This document shows, piece after piece, positions 17,224 through 26,851 of a stretch of DNA of 64,000 nucleotides; the first letter of the stretch is position 1, and every line of letters starts with the position of its first letter. This DNA is from Leptodesmis sichuanensis A121 (GTDB lineage Bacteria; Cyanobacteriota; Cyanobacteriia; Leptolyngbyales; Leptolyngbyaceae): positions 868,001 to 932,000 of the forward strand of contig NZ_CP075171.1 in the NCBI RefSeq assembly GCF_021379005.1. The letters run 5' to 3'. The notes under the pieces were generated by a model. That model saw only the letters and a list, made by a program, of their open reading frames with translations. It did no database searches and was not told the origin of the DNA. The translations under genes were made by a program, and so were the position numbers.

Positions 17224-18615
17224 ATGATGATTGCTCAAGCGACAGAAACCCCAATTTCCACTCTGCTTCAACAGCAACGATCGTTTTTCAGCACCGGACA
17301 GACGAAAGACTTGAACTTTCGGTTAGCACAACTACAACGGTTAAAGCAGGCTATTATCGATCGCCAGGATGCCATTCTGCAAGCCGTGAAGTCAGATCTG
17401 GGCCGTCCTGCCTTTGAAGGCTACTTTGAAATTGGCACTTTAGGGGAAATTAACCTGGCGCTGAAGCAACTCAAGTCCTGGGTTAAACCTCGCCGCGTTC
17501 CTACCTCGATCGAGCAGTTTCCGGCCTCCGCCTGGATTCAGCCTGAACCACTGGGAGTGGTGCTGATTATTGGCCCCTGGAACTACCCCTTTCAACTGAT
17601 GATTTCTCCGTTGGTGGGTGCGATCGCTGCGGGCAACTGTGCCATTTTGAAACCCTCAGAACACGCTCCTCAAACATCAACTGTGATCACGGCGTTAATT
17701 CGCTCCACTTTTGATCCTAGCTATGTGGCTGTTGTGGAGGGTGATGCGGCTGTCAGTCAGGCATTGCTGGCCGAAAAGTTTGATCACATCTTTTTCACCG
17801 GAGGAACGGCGATCGGCAAAGTGGTCATGGAAGCGGCTGCCAAACACCTGACTCCAGTAACGCTGGAACTGGGTGGCAAAAGTCCCTGCATTGTAGATGC
17901 GGATATCAACCTGGAACAAACGGCAAAACGGATCGCCTGGGGAAAATTTATCAATGCTGGACAGACCTGCATTGCACCAGATTATTTGCTGGTCGATCGC
18001 GAGATTAAATCTCCGCTGCTGAATCAGATTAAACAAGCAGTGCAAGAGTTTTATGGAGAAAACCCGGCCACCAGTCCAGATTATGGCCGGATTATTAACC
18101 AGCGCCATCTGTCTCGCCTGACGACTTTTTTAAACAACGGAACTTGTATTCTCGGTGGGCAAGTCGATGAAACCAGTCGGTATATTGCACCCACAATCCT
18201 GGATGACGTGAGCTGGCAAGACCCAATCATGCAGGAGGAAATTTTTGGCCCAATTCTGCCCGTCTTAACCTATGACAGCTTGGATGAGGCGATCGTCCGC
18301 ATCAACGAACGTCCTAAACCGTTAGCCCTCTACTTCTTTAGCCGGGATTCCCAGAAACAGCAGCAGATTTTGCAGTCTACCTCTTCTGGAGGAGTATGCC
18401 TGAACGACACCATTATGCAGGTTGGAGTCTGGGGATTGCCCTTTGGTGGAGTGGGGGATAGTGGCATGGGCAGTTATCACGGTAAGGCGAGTTTTGATAC
18501 CTTTTCTCACCAAAAGAGCATTCTGAAGCGATCGACCTGGTTCGATCTGGGTTGGCGCTATGCTCCCTACAAGCCAGAACGACTAAACCAAATTAAACGA
18601 ATTGTGACGGGATAG
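17224..18615 (+). CDS. aldehyde dehydrogenase, class 3-like
   Basis: A protein of about 463 residues, typical for the class 3 (ALDH3) group that oxidises medium- and long-chain fatty aldehydes to acids; in cyanobacteria a member of this type recycles fatty aldehydes. Motifs: GPWNYPFQLMISPLVGAIAAGN, TGGTAIGKVV, the catalytic Glu in TLELGGKSPCIVD and the catalytic Cys in NAGQTCIAPDY, then EEIFGPILPV. The ATG at 17224 or 17227 is the likely start, although the frame is open from a TTG at 17206. There is no C-terminal membrane anchor as in some eukaryotic relatives. Confidence 0.9.
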   Translation: MMIAQATETPISTLLQQQRSFFSTGQTKDLNFRLAQLQRLKQAIIDRQDAILQAVKSDLGRPAFEGYFEIGTLGEINLALKQLKSWVKPRRVPTSIEQFPASAWIQPEPLGVVLIIGPWNYPFQLMISPLVGAIAAGNCAILKPSEHAPQTSTVITALIRSTFDPSYVAVVEGDAAVSQALLAEKFDHIFFTGGTAIGKVVMEAAAKHLTPVTLELGGKSPCIVDADINLEQTAKRIAWGKFINAGQTCIAPDYLLVDREIKSPLLNQIKQAVQEFYGENPATSPDYGRIINQRHLSRLTTFLNNGTCILGGQVDETSRYIAPTILDDVSWQDPIMQEEIFGPILPVLTYDSLDEAIVRINERPKPLALYFFSRDSQKQQQILQSTSSGGVCLNDTIMQVGVWGLPFGGVGDSGMGSYHGKASFDTFSHQKSILKRSTWFDLGWRYAPYKPERLNQIKRIVTG

Positions 18616-18804
18616 ATGAGTCACTCATCTTTGATCATTTGGCCTTCGTTTGCTGATAAACGCCCAGGGACAAATAACAAAGGGCAATCTTGTCTAACCT
18701 AATCTAAATAGGACAAAAAGGTATTTCCTCTTCCACTCTCTCAACTGGAGGACGTATACTAGAATGTCTGTCTGAAAATTTCTGAGCATTTTAGAGGAAG
18801 ATCA

Positions 18805-19413
18805 ATGTCGCGATATCGAGGTCCGCGCCTCCGGATTGTCCGCCGCCTGGGAGATCTCCCCGGCCTGACCCGTAAATCAGCCCGTCGGGCTTATCCACCT
18901 GGACAACATGGTCAGGCCCGCAAAAAGCGTTCTGAATATGCGGTGCGTCTGGAGGAAAAACAAAAACTTCGGTTTAACTATGGGTTAAGTGAACGTCAGT
19001 TGCTTCGTTATGTACGAAAGGCACGACGGGCCTCTGGTTCTACCGGACAGGTGCTGTTACAACTGCTGGAAATGCGGTTAGACAATACTGTTTTCCGGTT
19101 GGGGATGGCTCCTACCATCCCAGCCGCCCGCCAACTGGTGAATCATGGTCATGTGACCGTTAACGGACGAGTCGTAGACATTCCCAGCTACAACTGCCGT
19201 CCCGGTGATGTGATCAGCGTGCGTGATCAGGAACGTTCTCGCAAAATGGTGGAAACGAACCTGCAATATCCTGGTCTGGCCAACCTGCCCAGTCACCTGG
19301 AATTCGATAAATCCAAACTGGTGGGCAAAGTTAATGGTGTGGTAGAGCGCGAGTGGGTGGCTCTCCAAATTAACGAACTACTGGTGGTTGAGTACTACTC
19401 CCGTCAGGCGTAA
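18805..19413 (+). CDS. rpsD: 30S ribosomal protein S4
   Basis: A 202-residue primary-binding protein of the small ribosomal subunit. [20 protein letters not shown] is the cyanobacterial/plastid S4 start. The S4 RNA-binding domain follows from about residue 90: [20 protein letters not shown], then [19 protein letters not shown]. Family length is exact. GAGGA precedes the ATG, and a strong terminator follows at 19470. As usual in cyanobacteria the gene is monocistronic. Confidence 0.98.
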   Translation: MSRYRGPRLRIVRRLGDLPGLTRKSARRAYPPGQHGQARKKRSEYAVRLEEKQKLRFNYGLSERQLLRYVRKARRASGSTGQVLLQLLEMRLDNTVFRLGMAPTIPAARQLVNHGHVTVNGRVVDIPSYNCRPGDVISVRDQERSRKMVETNLQYPGLANLPSHLEFDKSKLVGKVNGVVEREWVALQINELLVVEYYSRQA

Positions 19414-19469
19414 ACGTTCAGAGGTTATCGAATCGATACGATCGACCGCGGCATTTAAACATTTTTGGC

Positions 19470-19505
19470 AAGCCTCCTGAATCCGTCAGTCAGGGGGCTT
19501 TTTTC
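19470..19505 (+). terminator. intrinsic terminator after rpsD
   Basis: The arms AAGCCTCCTGA (19470-19480) and TCAGGGGGCTT (19490-19500) form a stem with a nine-base loop and one mismatch or wobble position, followed by a T-run. It separates rpsD from smpB. Confidence 0.85.
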
Positions 19506-19519
19506 GCTAGAGTGGGAGT

Positions 19520-19987
19520 ATGGCTGATAACAGTAATGGATTTAAGATCGTTAGCGATAATCGACAGGCCCGGTTCCTGTACGAGATTCTGGAGACTTAT
19601 GAGGCAGGCATCGAGTTGTTGGGGACGGAGGTGAAGTCAATTCGAGCAGGTAAGGTGAATCTCAAGGATGGGTTTGCCCTCATTCGGAATGGGGAAGCGT
19701 TGCTGATGAACGTTCACATTTCGCCACACCATACCACCAGTCAAGTCTTTAACCATGACCCCCGTCGCACTCGCAAGCTATTGCTACATCGCGATGAAAT
19801 TCGCAAGCTAACGGGTAAGGTGGAGCAACAGGGACTGACGCTGGTGCCGTTGAAGATGTATCTCAAGCGGGGGTGGGTCAAGGTAGACATTGCCCTGGCA
19901 AGAGGTAAGAAGCTACATGATAAACGAGAAGATGTCCGCAAACGGCAGGATCAGCGGGATATGCAGCGAGCATTGAAAAATCGATAA
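19520..19987 (+). CDS. smpB: SsrA-binding protein SmpB
   Basis: A 155-residue tmRNA-binding protein for trans-translation. Motifs are clear: NRQARFLYEILETYEAGIEL, GTEVKSIRAGKVNLKDGFA, DPRRTRKLLLHRDEI and the basic tail KLHDKREDVRKRQDQRD. Length and start match the family. The gene encoding tmRNA is not in the window. Confidence 0.97.
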   Translation: MADNSNGFKIVSDNRQARFLYEILETYEAGIELLGTEVKSIRAGKVNLKDGFALIRNGEALLMNVHISPHHTTSQVFNHDPRRTRKLLLHRDEIRKLTGKVEQQGLTLVPLKMYLKRGWVKVDIALARGKKLHDKREDVRKRQDQRDMQRALKNR

Positions 19988-20182
19988 AAGCTTTCCAGAA
20001 AGCTGAGAGATTAATTTACTGAGTTTGTTCAGTCTGTCGCTGTTTGGGATCTTGAGTCATAGGTTTACTGGCTCAAACTGGCTCTCCGGGATTATAGACG
20101 AGAGCAGATGCTGGCCTTAATAAATTTTTTGTTTTGTTCTTTCGTTCCTGTGTTAAAAAGTTGGCGATAGTTTTGTCGTGGG

Positions 20183-22456
20183 TTGGACGTGAAAGAACAG
20201 GCATCGGCTGAGCAAAAAGTAGTTAGTCAGGAACTGTCTCCGTCTGATCGTCCATCTGTTGCAGAGCAAGTACCTTCGCAGGGTCAACACAAGGCTTCAG
20301 GAACGAAGGGACAACAGGGTGGTAAGCGACGTAGAGGACGATTGTTAGGCAGGGTGGCGATCGCGCTGGGCAAACTCGGATCCGGGTTGGGTGACAGTAT
20401 CTCACAGATCAGTCGGCAGGGATTTAGAGGACACTCGATCTGGCTGCTATCCCTGGCTGCCGCCGCTTTTAGCTTCATCATCGGGCAAGGGCTAGGAGGG
20501 TTTTTAGGCGGCATACCGCGATCGCCCGGATTCTCCTTCTTTTCCTCTGGCCCCTGGCAACAAGCCTCCATCATTCGCCCCCAACTCTCTCCCCTGCCAG
20601 CCCCCAAGGAAACGTGGAAATGTGAAGTGGTGGTGGTTGGGGGATCGCTGGGAGGGATTGCCGCCGCGTCCCATGCCATGCAATCCGGGGCGACAACCTG
20701 CCTGATTGAACTTACACCCTGGCTGGGAGGACAGATCACCTCTCAGGGCGTTTCGGCGTTGGATGAATCGCAAATGTTGCGCTATGAAGAAACCCTGTCT
20801 CAAAGCTGGACAGAGTTCAAAGCGGCGATCGCCCAGCAACCCGTTCAACTCCCAGCCTGGACAAATTTGCCACCGGGACGCAAAGCCGCCGATGTCAATA
20901 GCTGTTGGGTAGGGATGTTATGTTTCCCACCCCAGGCTGGAGTGGTCGCCTCCCAGCAATTACTGCAGGCTGCATTGAAAAAGTCTCCCGCCAGCCGCTG
21001 GAGTACGTCTACAGCCTTCAAGGGGGCAGAATTTGATGCCACAGGCCAGGAAATCACAGCCATTTACGCCGTCCGTCGCATTCCGCGCAACCCCAATTAC
21101 AAGCCTAAAGGTCGCTTTTCCAGCGAGATCTCCAACTGGTACTCCTGGGACAGTGACAGTGAATTTGAAAAAGTGCCAATTCGACTGCAACCGCCTGCAG
21201 GTCAGCGCTTACTGGTCATTGATGCCACGGATACAGCGGAACTGGTCGGTTGGGCTGGCATTCCGCACCGTCTGGGGTCTGATTCCCTGGCGACAACAGG
21301 TGAGATCAATGCATCCCGAAAAGATAATTCAGACTGTACCCAGGCGTTTACCTATCCCTTTATTCTGGCGATTCGGGATGATCAAGGAGCCAGTATCAAG
21401 GCGCTGGAACGGCTGGAATCGGAATATCCCAAGGAAGAGCACCGCAGCGATTATGATTTACAGGGCTTTCCGATGTTTTACGGACATAGCTTTTTCAACT
21501 ATCGACGGATTGTCAGCACCGTTCCAGACGATCCCCGCACCGCAGATCCTCGTCCCGGTGATATGACAATGGTGAACTGGAACCGGGGCAATGATTGGAC
21601 CTTTATGGATCCGCCCTTGATCCTCACCGCAGAGCAAATTGATCAATCTGGGCAGCGAAAGAACTGGATGGGTGGGTTATCGGCGGTAGCCCTGCGCCAT
21701 GCGGAAAACCATGCCCTGCTGTTTGCCCACTGGTTGATCGAGAAGTATGGCAAGGAGAAACCCCTTTCTTATCTATCGGGGGAGGAATCGCTGCTGGGAA
21801 CAGAATCGGGATTAAGCATGGTACCCTATATCCGGGAAGGACGACGATTGGCCGGTCGTAGGGCTTATGACCAGCGAGAATTCGCCATCCGGGAGGCAGA
21901 TTTGCGAGTCGATATGCCAGGAGGACGAGATTTTAGTAAAACTGCGATCGCCCGCATTCACTACAGCATTGATATTCATGGTTGCCGCTATCGTTCTCCC
22001 GCTGAACTGGAAGGAGAAGCAGCTAGTGCGGGAACGTTAGAAAACAATGTCCGCCCGACGCTGGTTCCTTTGGAAGCCTTGATTCCTCAGGGGGTGAATA
22101 ATTTGCTGATGGGTGGCAAAGGGATTGCTGTTACCCATATTGCTAACGGCATGACCCGCATTCATCAAAGCGAGTGGCATATTGGGGCGGCGGCTGGAGC
22201 GATCGCAGGCTGGATAGCCGTTCGTCCCCAGCTCCACCTGACTCCTGCTGATATTCCCAGAAAACGGTTAATGGCGCAAATTCGTCAGCATTTGACAAAA
22301 CAGGGTCTGGGATTAGACTGGCACGATGAATCCCGTCCTGCAGCTAAACCTGGGTCGTCGCCAGCCCCCAATAAAGTCTCGGTACACAGACCGCCTGTAG
22401 AAGCACCTCACCTTTCTGCCTATGAGTCGGAGGATGCATCGGAGGAAGAGAATTGA
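20183..22456 (+). CDS. membrane-anchored FAD-dependent oxidoreductase
   Basis: A protein of about 757 residues. The first 80 residues are polar and basic, then one hydrophobic segment (SIWLLSLAAAAFSFIIGQGLGG, about 85-110), then a large flavoprotein domain. The FAD Rossmann loop VVVGGSLGGIAAASHAM sits at about residues 150-167, followed by IELTPWLGGQITSQGV. The C-terminal part has LLMGGKGIAVTHIANGMTRIHQ, as in FAD-dependent oxidoreductases of the PF12831 type. The substrate is unknown. The likely start is TTG 20183 or GTG 20189, because no ATG precedes the membrane segment. It would face the membrane with the enzyme on one side. Confidence 0.78.
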   Translation: MDVKEQASAEQKVVSQELSPSDRPSVAEQVPSQGQHKASGTKGQQGGKRRRGRLLGRVAIALGKLGSGLGDSISQISRQGFRGHSIWLLSLAAAAFSFIIGQGLGGFLGGIPRSPGFSFFSSGPWQQASIIRPQLSPLPAPKETWKCEVVVVGGSLGGIAAASHAMQSGATTCLIELTPWLGGQITSQGVSALDESQMLRYEETLSQSWTEFKAAIAQQPVQLPAWTNLPPGRKAADVNSCWVGMLCFPPQAGVVASQQLLQAALKKSPASRWSTSTAFKGAEFDATGQEITAIYAVRRIPRNPNYKPKGRFSSEISNWYSWDSDSEFEKVPIRLQPPAGQRLLVIDATDTAELVGWAGIPHRLGSDSLATTGEINASRKDNSDCTQAFTYPFILAIRDDQGASIKALERLESEYPKEEHRSDYDLQGFPMFYGHSFFNYRRIVSTVPDDPRTADPRPGDMTMVNWNRGNDWTFMDPPLILTAEQIDQSGQRKNWMGGLSAVALRHAENHALLFAHWLIEKYGKEKPLSYLSGEESLLGTESGLSMVPYIREGRRLAGRRAYDQREFAIREADLRVDMPGGRDFSKTAIARIHYSIDIHGCRYRSPAELEGEAASAGTLENNVRPTLVPLEALIPQGVNNLLMGGKGIAVTHIANGMTRIHQSEWHIGAAAGAIAGWIAVRPQLHLTPADIPRKRLMAQIRQHLTKQGLGLDWHDESRPAAKPGSSPAPNKVSVHRPPVEAPHLSAYESEDASEEEN

Positions 22457-22473
22457 GGGGACGATCGCAATTT

Positions 22474-22551
22474 AAACCTTGTCCAAGTCCAGAACCGGAG
22501 CTTCTCTGATCGAAAAACGACCGTTCTGGACTTGGACTTGGTTTATTTTTT
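22474..22551. terminator. bidirectional terminator between convergent genes
   Basis: Two long arms, AAACCTTGTCCAAGTCCAG (from 22474) and its near-perfect complement ending at 22544, flank a loop of about 20 bases and are followed by TTTATTTTTT. It lies between the FAD oxidoreductase and the excalibur gene, whose stop falls inside it. Confidence 0.85.
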
Positions 22552-22800
22552 CTTGGATTCGCAGCCAATGCCATCTTTATCCCGATCGAAGCGATGGGGA
22601 TCCGGAGGCAGGACTTTGAAATTGCGGTAGGGAGTGTCCTTACAGTCCAGGTCAGGAGGGGGAGGGGCAATGCAAACGCTGGGATAGGAACGATCGCAAT
22701 TAGAGGCGGCCTGTACAACTGAAGGTTGCCCAATTTGCACGATCATCACAGTGGTCAACGTGGCGATCGCTAAACCCAGGAGCAACAAGAATCGTTTCAT
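22543..22800 (-). CDS. secreted excalibur-domain protein
   Basis: An 85-residue protein with an N-terminal signal (RFLLLLGLAIATLTTVMIVQI) ending in VVQAAS, then an excalibur domain: NCDRSYPSVCIAPPPPDLDC, then HRFDRDKDGIGCE. The DxDxDGIGCE loop resembles an EF-hand calcium site, and three or four cysteines likely pair. Such domains are often attached to surface nucleases; here it is alone. The role is unknown. Confidence 0.85.
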   Translation of the reverse strand: MKRFLLLLGLAIATLTTVMIVQIGQPSVVQAASNCDRSYPSVCIAPPPPDLDCKDTPYRNFKVLPPDPHRFDRDKDGIGCESKKK

Positions 22801-22836
22801 GAAGTACTATCTCTATGAAGTGACAAAGTGAAGGGT

Positions 22837-22878
22837 GGTCACTGGTCATTGGTCACTGGTCATTGGTCACTGGTCATT
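22837..22878. repeat. three tandem 14-bp (two-heptamer) repeats
   Basis: GGTCACTGGTCATT occurs three times head to tail, at 22837-22850, 22851-22864 and 22865-22878. The period is a multiple of seven, as in the short tandemly repeated sequences of cyanobacteria. A shorter run of ACACAGG follows near 22911. Confidence 0.8.
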
Positions 22879-23006
22879 GGTATTGAGTAGCTGCTGTTTA
22901 CCCAGGACACAGGACACAGGACAAATGATGAATAACCGTCTTATCTAACAATTATTCCCGCCAATCTACCGATTTTCAGGAACAAATTTGGTTCTATCGA
23001 ACTGTG

Positions 23007-23870
23007 ATGATGTCCAGCAATGCCTCCCGTCGAACTTTAAATCTGCTTGATGTGCAGTTGTCCTATTTGGAGTGGCACCGGGGAGAAGAACCTGTATTGT
23101 TGCTGCATGGCATGGCTGATCACGCGGGTGTGTGGCAGAGTTTAGGAGAGTATTTGAGCGATCGCTACCACGTTCTGGCTCCCGATCTGCGAGGACATGG
23201 GGACAGTAGTAAACCCGCTGCAGGCTATCAGTCCAGCGATATTATTCGAGATTTAGCAGCACTCATGGATGCCGTTGGTTGGCCGTCTGCTCATGTGGTG
23301 GCGCATTCCTGGTCAGCCAAGGTGGCTGCCTTGTGGGCAACTCGGCAACCGCAACGATTTCGCAGCTTGGTGCTGATTGATCCCTTTTTTATCGATCGCA
23401 TCCCCGTCTGGCTCACCCCCACCTTTCCCCTGCTCTATCGCGTGCTGCCCTTTTTGAAGATGATGGGGCCATTTGAGAGTTATCAGCAGGCGGAACACCA
23501 GGCCCGTCAACTCAAGCAGTATCGGGGATGGAGTGAACTGCAACAGTCTGTATTTCAGAATGCGCTGGAACTAAAATCGGATGGGCGGTGGGGCAGTAAG
23601 TTTGTCATCCAGGCCAGAGACGAAATCTTTGCTGATGTGATGCAGGTGGCCGGACTGACCGTACCGATTGATGTTCCGACCCTGTTTGTACAACCAGAGA
23701 AAGGCCTGAATCGTACCAACTGGCAATTGCAGCCCTACAAAACCTACCTGAAAAGCTTGAATATCGTCCAGGTTCCTGGCAATCACTGGTGTTTTTTAGT
23801 GGAACCAGAGGCTTTTAATCAGGCGATCGCTACCTTCCTAGACACCTTCAACCCAAAATCCAAAATCTAA
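23007..23870 (+). CDS. alpha/beta hydrolase
   Basis: A protein of about 287 residues with the alpha/beta-hydrolase fold. Seen: oxyanion loop VLLLHGMADHAGVW, LAPDLRGHGDSSKP, nucleophile elbow VAHSWSAKVAA (Ser), a lid of about 90 residues, then DVPTLFVQPEKG and the terminal His in PGNHWCFLVEPEAF. The catalytic triad is therefore complete. The substrate is unknown. The frame opens at GTG 23004; ATG 23007 or 23010 is the more likely start. Confidence 0.88.
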   Translation: MMSSNASRRTLNLLDVQLSYLEWHRGEEPVLLLHGMADHAGVWQSLGEYLSDRYHVLAPDLRGHGDSSKPAAGYQSSDIIRDLAALMDAVGWPSAHVVAHSWSAKVAALWATRQPQRFRSLVLIDPFFIDRIPVWLTPTFPLLYRVLPFLKMMGPFESYQQAEHQARQLKQYRGWSELQQSVFQNALELKSDGRWGSKFVIQARDEIFADVMQVAGLTVPIDVPTLFVQPEKGLNRTNWQLQPYKTYLKSLNIVQVPGNHWCFLVEPEAFNQAIATFLDTFNPKSKI

Positions 23871-23963
23871 AATCCAAAATCCAAAATCCAACCCAAATGG
23901 TGCGTTAGGCTGCGCTAACAGCACCCTACCAATCCAAAATCTAAAATCCAAAATCCAAAATCT
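23853..23963. repeat. heptamer array with an embedded hairpin repeat
   Basis: CCAAAAT-type heptamers repeat from 23853 to 23891 and again from 23932 to 23963. Between them at 23899-23926 lies a different element, GGTGCGTTAGGCTGCGCTAA followed by CAGCACCC, a palindrome-like dispersed repeat common in cyanobacteria. It appears to have landed inside the heptamer array. Confidence 0.75.
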
Positions 23964-24007
23964 CCTCCCCGCCTACAATAAGTGGGTGCCCAAACTCCGA
24001 TACACCT

Positions 24008-24730
24008 ATGGATGGGAATGAAATCTTAAAGCGCTACCAGATGGGAGAACGCCGTTTTCCTAAAGTCAATTTACAGGAAGCAGATTTAACCAATATCTGC
24101 CTCAACCACGCCGATTTCAGCCACAGTGACTTACGCCAGTCCCGCTGTGGAAAAAGTGATTTCAGCCACGCCACATTCAATGCTGCAGACTTAAGTGAGG
24201 CAATCTTCTGGGGAACCAATTTGATGCAGGCCGATCTGCAGCACGCCCAATTACGCGAAGCCGACTTGAGTGGAGCAAATTTGCAGCAGGCGAATCTGGA
24301 ACAGGCGAATTTGAGTAAAGCCAGTTTGTGTGGAGCCAACTTAAGCCATGCTCGGTTATCTCATGCCCTGCTATTTGAAGCGGATTTCCGTGCCAGTACG
24401 GATCAGCAAACAAATTTAAGCCATGCTCAATTAACCGGAGCCGACCTGAGTTATGCCAATTTAAGCGAAGCCCTGTTGTGTCATGCCAATCTGGATGCAG
24501 CCAAATTGTGTCGCGCCAAGCTACAGCAGCGAAATCCTCAGATTCCCTGGGTCACAGATTTAACTCAGGCCAGTTTACGCTATGCCGACTTGAGCTACGC
24601 AGATTTGACGGGAGCTATTCTGCGAAATGCTGATCTGACGGGAGCCGACCTCACCGGAACCATTCTGACCAATGCGGATTTAACTGGTGCAATCCTACCA
24701 GATGGCACGCTTCATTGCCCATCTCAGTAG
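24008..24730 (+). CDS. pentapeptide-repeat protein
   Basis: A 240-residue protein made of tandem A(D/N)LxX pentapeptides, for example ADLSGANLQQANLEQANLSK, which form a right-handed quadrilateral beta helix. A short non-repeat insert (REASTDQQTN-like, near residue 135) and a break at QQRNPQIPWVTDLTQ interrupt the solenoid. No signal peptide, so it is probably cytosolic. The function is not predictable. The frame lies right after the heptamer array. Confidence 0.92.
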   Translation: MDGNEILKRYQMGERRFPKVNLQEADLTNICLNHADFSHSDLRQSRCGKSDFSHATFNAADLSEAIFWGTNLMQADLQHAQLREADLSGANLQQANLEQANLSKASLCGANLSHARLSHALLFEADFRASTDQQTNLSHAQLTGADLSYANLSEALLCHANLDAAKLCRAKLQQRNPQIPWVTDLTQASLRYADLSYADLTGAILRNADLTGADLTGTILTNADLTGAILPDGTLHCPSQ

Positions 24731-24844
24731 TCCAGCTTAGCGCTCTGCCATCAGTGTCGCTAATAAAACTATACAAAAGACGGCTCGTTTAGCGCGACCT
24801 CGATCTACTATGGGAGATTGGTAACGCCGGATGGGGAATTGCCC

Positions 24845-25831
24845 ATGATCGAAGTTGAGCATTTGAGTAAGGTTTACGGCACCACCTCTGCGATTGAGGA
24901 TGTGACCTTTGCCGTGGAACCCGGAGAAATTCTGGGTTTCCTGGGGCCAAACGGAGCCGGAAAAACCACAACCATGCGAATTTTGTCCGGCTATTTACCG
25001 GCTACTTCAGGAACGGCAAAGGTGGCAGGGTATGAAGTGCATGACCAGTCTATGGCGGTGCGAAAACGGATTGGGTACTTACCAGAAACGCCGCCGCTGT
25101 ATCCAGAAATGACGGTGGAAGGATTTTTGCATTTCGTGGCCCGGATCAAGGGTGTAAGTGCGGGCGATCGTCCCCGGAATGTCGAGTCGGCCCTGAAGAA
25201 AACCAGCTTGACCGACAAGCGCAACACCCTGATTCGCAAATTATCCAAAGGTTATCGGCAGCGGGTGGGCATTGCTCAGGCGATCGTTCACGATCCTCCG
25301 GTGATTATTCTGGATGAACCAACCGTCGGCCTGGATCCGCGTCAGATTATTGAAGTACGCCATTTGATCAAGAGTTTGGCGGGTAATCATACCGTCATTC
25401 TCTCCACCCACATCCTACCGGAAGTCAGTATGACCTGTAACCGGGTCGCCATCCTCAACAAAGGGCGGATTGTGGCCACCAACACTCCAGAGGGACTGCT
25501 GGCTCAACTCACCAGAGGTTTTGGCTACGAACTGGAAGTGGCGGGAGATGAAACCATGCTGCACCAAACGCTGCAAACTATTCCCAGCATCCAGACGATT
25601 GATCCAGTAGACACAGAGCTACCCCCCGATCGTCACAAAGTCCGAGTGATGGGAGAGTCAGGAACATCCCTGGCCGGCCAGGAGATTGCCGCTGCGATCG
25701 TCAAAGCAGGTTTAGGCTTACACGAAATGCGCCGCATTCAAGCCAGCCTGGAAGACGTATTCCTGCAACTCACCACCGAAGAACCCCCCCTCCCCGAAGA
25801 ATCTCCCGAAACCCCACCCCCCAATCCCTAA
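24845..25831 (+). CDS. ABC transporter ATPase, GldA-like
   Basis: A protein of about 328 residues, first gene of a three-gene ABC exporter operon. Motifs: Walker A GPNGAGKTTTMRIL, Q-loop IGYLPETPPLYPEMTV, signature LSKGYRQRVGIAQAI, Walker B VIILDEPTVGLDP and H-loop LSTHIL. The C-terminal extension (about 100 residues) resembles GldA and NatA-type ATPases. ATG 24845 (MIEVEHLSKVYG) matches the family; the frame is open nine codons further up. Next comes the permease, 48 bases downstream. Confidence 0.9.
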   Translation: MIEVEHLSKVYGTTSAIEDVTFAVEPGEILGFLGPNGAGKTTTMRILSGYLPATSGTAKVAGYEVHDQSMAVRKRIGYLPETPPLYPEMTVEGFLHFVARIKGVSAGDRPRNVESALKKTSLTDKRNTLIRKLSKGYRQRVGIAQAIVHDPPVIILDEPTVGLDPRQIIEVRHLIKSLAGNHTVILSTHILPEVSMTCNRVAILNKGRIVATNTPEGLLAQLTRGFGYELEVAGDETMLHQTLQTIPSIQTIDPVDTELPPDRHKVRVMGESGTSLAGQEIAAAIVKAGLGLHEMRRIQASLEDVFLQLTTEEPPLPEESPETPPPNP

Positions 25832-25879
25832 TTCCTAACCCCTAATTCCCAATCCCCCATCTCCACCCCCATTCCCCCA

Positions 25880-26713
25880 ATGACCAACCTATTCACGTCC
25901 CTCCGCACTGTAGCTGCCAATATCATCGCCATCTATCGGCGCGAGTTACAGAGCTATTTCGTTTCCCCCCTCGCCTATTTGGTAGCCGGAATTTTCTGGT
26001 TGCTGGCCGGGTTTTTCTTTGTCGCGATTCTGCTGGGGCCGGAAGGACTGATTCAACAGGCTGCTGTCAATGAGCAGCAAGCCCAACAGTTGGGAATTCC
26101 GATGCCTCCCGTGGATGTCGCCTACCGATTTCTGCAACTTTACCTGGGCGTATTGAGTTCCCTGGCATTGTTTATTTTGCCGATTCTATCGATGGGATTG
26201 TATGCCGAGGAACGCAAGCGGCGCACTCTGGAACTGCTGGCCACCTCCCCGGTGACTAACTGGGCCGTTGCCGTTGGGAAATTACTCGCCGTCGTCACCT
26301 TCTTTGTCACCCTGATTCTGCCTTTGATGGTGTATCAGGCGATCGCCCTGAGTGCCAGCAATCCACCCATGAGTCCTGCCGTGATGCTCTCTGGCCATCT
26401 GGGACTGATCCTGCTTGCTGCTGCCATCCTCTCCCTGGGGATGTTCATCTCCTCCCTCACCGAAAGTACGATCCTGGCCGCAATCTTCACCTTTGCCCTG
26501 GTACTGTTTTTGTGGGTAATTGATCTGATTGCCAAAAGCGCAGGCGGCTGGCTGGGAGATGCGCTCGCCCACCTCTCCCTCCTAAAGCACTACAACAACC
26601 TCGTCCAGGGCGTGATTGACAGTAGCAGCCTGCTCGTCTTCGCCAGTTTCATCTTTCTGGGCATCTTCTTAACGGCCCAATCGATCGATGCCTTGAGGTT
26701 TCAGCGATCTTAA
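25880..26713 (+). CDS. ABC-2 permease, GldF-like
   Basis: A 277-residue ABC-2 type permease with six hydrophobic segments, beginning AIYRRELQSYFVSPLAYLVAG, the classical GldF start. After the first segment is a polar loop (QQAAVNEQQAQQLGIPMPPV), then LALFILPILSMGLYAEERKRRTLELLATSPV, the conserved cytosolic coupling loop. It forms the membrane pore of the exporter with the upstream ATPase. Confidence 0.9.
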   Translation: MTNLFTSLRTVAANIIAIYRRELQSYFVSPLAYLVAGIFWLLAGFFFVAILLGPEGLIQQAAVNEQQAQQLGIPMPPVDVAYRFLQLYLGVLSSLALFILPILSMGLYAEERKRRTLELLATSPVTNWAVAVGKLLAVVTFFVTLILPLMVYQAIALSASNPPMSPAVMLSGHLGLILLAAAILSLGMFISSLTESTILAAIFTFALVLFLWVIDLIAKSAGGWLGDALAHLSLLKHYNNLVQGVIDSSSLLVFASFIFLGIFLTAQSIDALRFQRS

Positions 26714-26715
26714 GT

Positions 26716-26838
26716 AGTTTGAAGTTCGAAGTTTTAAGTTCTAAGTTCGGAGTTCAACTTAAAACTCAACACTTAAAACTCTTAAATCTCAACTTTCTGC
26801 TTAACTTAAAACTCAAAACTTAAAACTCAAAACTTAAC
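26716..26838. repeat. heptamer tandem repeats within the gld-like operon
   Basis: The gap between the permease and the GldG-like gene is filled by drifting heptamers such as AAGTTCT and AAAACTT/AAAACTC, repeated many times. No reading frame is present. The array lengthens the operon spacer to about 135 bases and may form hairpins in the message, since both AAGTT and AACTT orientations are present. Confidence 0.7.
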
Positions 26839-26851
26839 CCCCTTGCTTCCC